A program made the position numbers and the translations under genes. Below, one piece after another: positions 62,058 to 64,000 of a stretch of 64,000 nucleotides of DNA. Under the pieces are notes generated by a model. The model saw only the letters and a program-made list of their open reading frames with translations, did no database searches and was not told the origin of the DNA. The first letter of the stretch is position 1; each line of letters opens with the position of its first letter. This DNA is from an uncultured Saccharospirillaceae bacterium (GTDB lineage Bacteria > Pseudomonadota > Gammaproteobacteria > Pseudomonadales > Oceanobacteraceae): the NCBI GenBank assembly GCA_947503895.1, contig CANNFT010000011.1, positions 62,001 through 126,000 of the forward strand, written 5' to 3'.

Positions 62058-64000
62058 CTAGCGAAAGGTCTTCAATACGCTGGTGGACGCATGCTCGTCA
62101 TCAAAGACCGTTAAGCGTGCTTCGCGAATATCATGATGACGCAAATAAAAGTTGGAAACGATCGCCCAAGGCCCCTTCCAAATCCGATCCCCAATGTTCC
62201 AAATCTCTTCTGAAATATGGCCATCGGCGTCATGGCTTGTACTGCGCAATATCCACCAAAACAAAAACCGCGTAGCGGTAAAATCTGCAACGGGTAACTG
62301 ATTAGTGTCAAATGCAAGATCAACGATCACAGGGTCGTGGTCTGATGAACGGTAAGCATGATCGGAAAAATAAGCCGTTATTTGTTCAGGCGTTTTATTT
62401 TCCATATTGTAATCCAGCACTCGTGGTTCATCTGTATTGATGTGCCAGTCTAGTGTTGACGTGACAAATTGAGCGAAGGATTTCGTCGCTAGGGCATGAT
62501 CTAAATTGCCCGCTTGCCCATAATAAACGTAGGAATAATCACCCTGAGACTTCAAGGAATGGAATCCAGCCTGAGCAAATGTTTGGATCGGATCTTCCTG
62601 AGAGTACGCATTTAAATCCCCCAATACCAATATATGCTGAGTGTTCACACCGGTTGGATTGGACGCTAGCCATTGTGCCATGCCCGCCGCGGCGCGCGTA
62701 CGGGTATGGTTATACGCACCTTGTCCGTCGCCTAAATCACAGTCGTCATAATCTGCGCATTGGCGATTGCCTTTGGATTTAAAATGATTCACAACGAGTG
62801 TCATTTCCGTGCCTGATCGGATATCACGAATAGATTGCGCTAATGCGGGTCGGTTTAATGCGTCAACAAATAAAGGATTACCTTGAGCATCCAATGGCGA
62901 ATTACTGCTGTCGAGTACTTGGGCTGCCTGCACTAATGCCACTTTCGATGGGCGGTAAATTAAACCCACCGCAATGTCGTCGTCACCTAAGCGTTCTCTA
63001 TTGAGTTTGACATACTCATATTCCTGTCCTTCAACCTGCTGCTGGTTCAGTGCTGTGACCAACGCCGCGATGGCACTGTTTTCTGAAAATCCGTCGTTCT
63101 CTATTTCCATTAAACCTAATACGTCGGCGTTTATTTCTGTGATCGCACGGACCAATTTGGCTTCTTGCCGCTCAAGTTCCTCAACTGTACTGGCTCCACG
63201 TGCCGTCGGAAATCCCCCTCCCAATCCATCACCATTGAAGTAATTGAGCACATTGAAGCTGGCAATGCGTAATGCACTTTTTGTGGTGATTAAAATAGGG
63301 TGTTCAGGTGCGATTGAGCGTGCGTTATCGCCATTCAGCATCAGCGGCTCAGTGGGTAAAAGTTTGTACTGTCCGTAAGCATAATTAATCACACCAGTGA
63401 GGCTATCGAGGGTATCGCCAGCGCGCAAACTGTTAAAGGCATCCAATTGCGGTGCAGGAAAGGGAATCATGGATGGGTTTTGAGCACGCATGCCGTCATC
63501 TACGATCAGCTGATTTAATGCATTTTCAACCATGACAGATTGTGCTGCTTCGCCCGGCGTTGCAATTTCTGTTGGAATGAAACGACGACCATTGGCAATG
63601 GTAAATTCACCGTATCGTCCAAGTTGATAAACCTCATTCACGGTTATTTTATTGAGGTCAGATTGCTGCGCAACATTCGATGATGTGACCTGTATGCGCA
63701 TACCTTCGACCGATTCAAGTTGATCCATAGCCGTCAATGGGAGTGTGATGACTGCGGCTGGTGGCAGTGGATTGTCCGAATCGCAGATCGTAAGTTGCGA
63801 CACGTTATTGATTTGCGTTAGCTCATAAAACTCATCCACCACACCTTGCAATATGACGCGATCACCCACCTGTACAAGGTGGGTATTGTGATAAACGAAA
63901 AGTCCTTCTGAGGTCAACGGATTAGTATCTTGATCGCTGATTTCTTCTTGTATAAAGAATCCGCCAAGCTGATCGTCAGATTGATAATTCGCAACGACAA
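62058..64000 (-). CDS. ExeM/NucH-type extracellular endonuclease, N-terminus off window
   Basis: At least 647 residues, and the frame is open to the right edge (IANYQSDD-like region before GGFFIQEEISDQDTNPLTSEG), so the N-terminus is missing. An OB-like N-terminal part (GDRVILQGVVDEFYE) precedes an endonuclease/exonuclease/phosphatase domain: LRIASFNVLNYF, LGLMEIENDGF, HFKSKGNRQC, LVLGDLNAYSQEDP, GNLDHALATKS and SSDHDPVIVDL. The C-terminus is a divergent PKD-like repeat (HDADGHISEEIWNIGD). ExeM family nucleases are secreted DNases that degrade biofilm or environmental DNA. Confidence 0.88.
   Translation of the reverse strand, partial: VVANYQSDDQLGGFFIQEEISDQDTNPLTSEGLFVYHNTHLVQVGDRVILQGVVDEFYELTQINNVSQLTICDSDNPLPPAAVITLPLTAMDQLESVEGMRIQVTSSNVAQQSDLNKITVNEVYQLGRYGEFTIANGRRFIPTEIATPGEAAQSVMVENALNQLIVDDGMRAQNPSMIPFPAPQLDAFNSLRAGDTLDSLTGVINYAYGQYKLLPTEPLMLNGDNARSIAPEHPILITTKSALRIASFNVLNYFNGDGLGGGFPTARGASTVEELERQEAKLVRAITEINADVLGLMEIENDGFSENSAIAALVTALNQQQVEGQEYEYVKLNRERLGDDDIAVGLIYRPSKVALVQAAQVLDSSNSPLDAQGNPLFVDALNRPALAQSIRDIRSGTEMTLVVNHFKSKGNRQCADYDDCDLGDGQGAYNHTRTRAAAGMAQWLASNPTGVNTQHILVLGDLNAYSQEDPIQTFAQAGFHSLKSQGDYSYVYYGQAGNLDHALATKSFAQFVTSTLDWHINTDEPRVLDYNMENKTPEQITAYFSDHAYRSSDHDPVIVDLAFDTNQLPVADFTATRFLFWWILRSTSHDADGHISEEIWNIGDRIWKGPWAIVSNFYLRHHDIREARLTVFDDEHASTSVLKTFR

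Overview
The window is chromosomal DNA from a Gram-negative gammaproteobacterium, most likely a marine, Oceanospirillales-like lineage. The case rests on gene content: outer-membrane barrels, a PagL-like lipid A deacylase, PTS-Ntr PtsP, CcoG, RimK with a RimB-type protease, an ExeM-type secreted nuclease, MaoP/HdfR, and the miaB-phoH-ybeY-corC-lnt block with leuS nearby. The genus cannot be fixed from the sequence alone. Genes are dense, about 55 in 64 kb. I saw no rRNA, tRNA, CRISPR array, transposase or integrase.

Layout. 1-6.1 kb: leuS (cut by the window edge), an outer-membrane barrel gene and a PepSY / PhoP-like / PhoQ-like two-component cassette. 6.5-9 kb: a chemoreceptor with a C-terminal PilZ domain and a diheme cytochrome c. 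9-20.9 kb: one long minus-strand operon for membrane stress, in transcription order YjfI (DUF2170), PspA/YjfJ, a YqiJ/NfeD-like protein, a short flotillin without a tail, a full YqiK-type flotillin, a 1805-residue AAA+ ATPase, a rhomboid protease and a phospholipase-D-fold nuclease. It is headed by three copies of a TTACATGTAA operator. This is the most unusual system here and it lies between lnt and leuS. 21-27 kb: the housekeeping block lnt-corC-ybeY-phoH-miaB.

27-34.7 kb: small conserved genes (DUF1820 and unknowns), a lipoprotein alkaline phosphatase behind a Pho box, a PagL-like gene, a ComFB-like gene, DUF3820, a YgjP-like metallopeptidase, a GIY-YIG protein, a small GNAT and a flavodoxin-like gene. 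35-43 kb: a GAF-PAS-GGDEF enzyme, a CobW-type GTPase, a sterol desaturase-like enzyme, a PAS-sigma54 activator, a hexanucleotide repeat, ccoG and a YitT-like membrane protein. 43-53 kb: SIMPL and DUF2147 periplasmic proteins, a retropepsin-like protease, a 1428-residue hybrid histidine kinase and ptsP. 53-64 kb: maoP, a chemoreceptor, small secreted proteins, an HdfR-like regulator, DUF1003, rimK, a RimB-like protease, an MscS-like channel and an exeM-like nuclease gene running off the right edge.

Functional themes are envelope surveillance (PspA, flotillins, PhoPQ-like, PagL, MscS), cyclic-di-GMP (GGDEF, PilZ and possibly ComFB) and signal input (two chemoreceptors, a hybrid kinase, PtsP). 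The main anomalies are a PhoQ-like kinase with no ordinary start codon, a flotillin pair in which one lacks its tail, and stem-loops in the larger intercistronic gaps of the stress operon.
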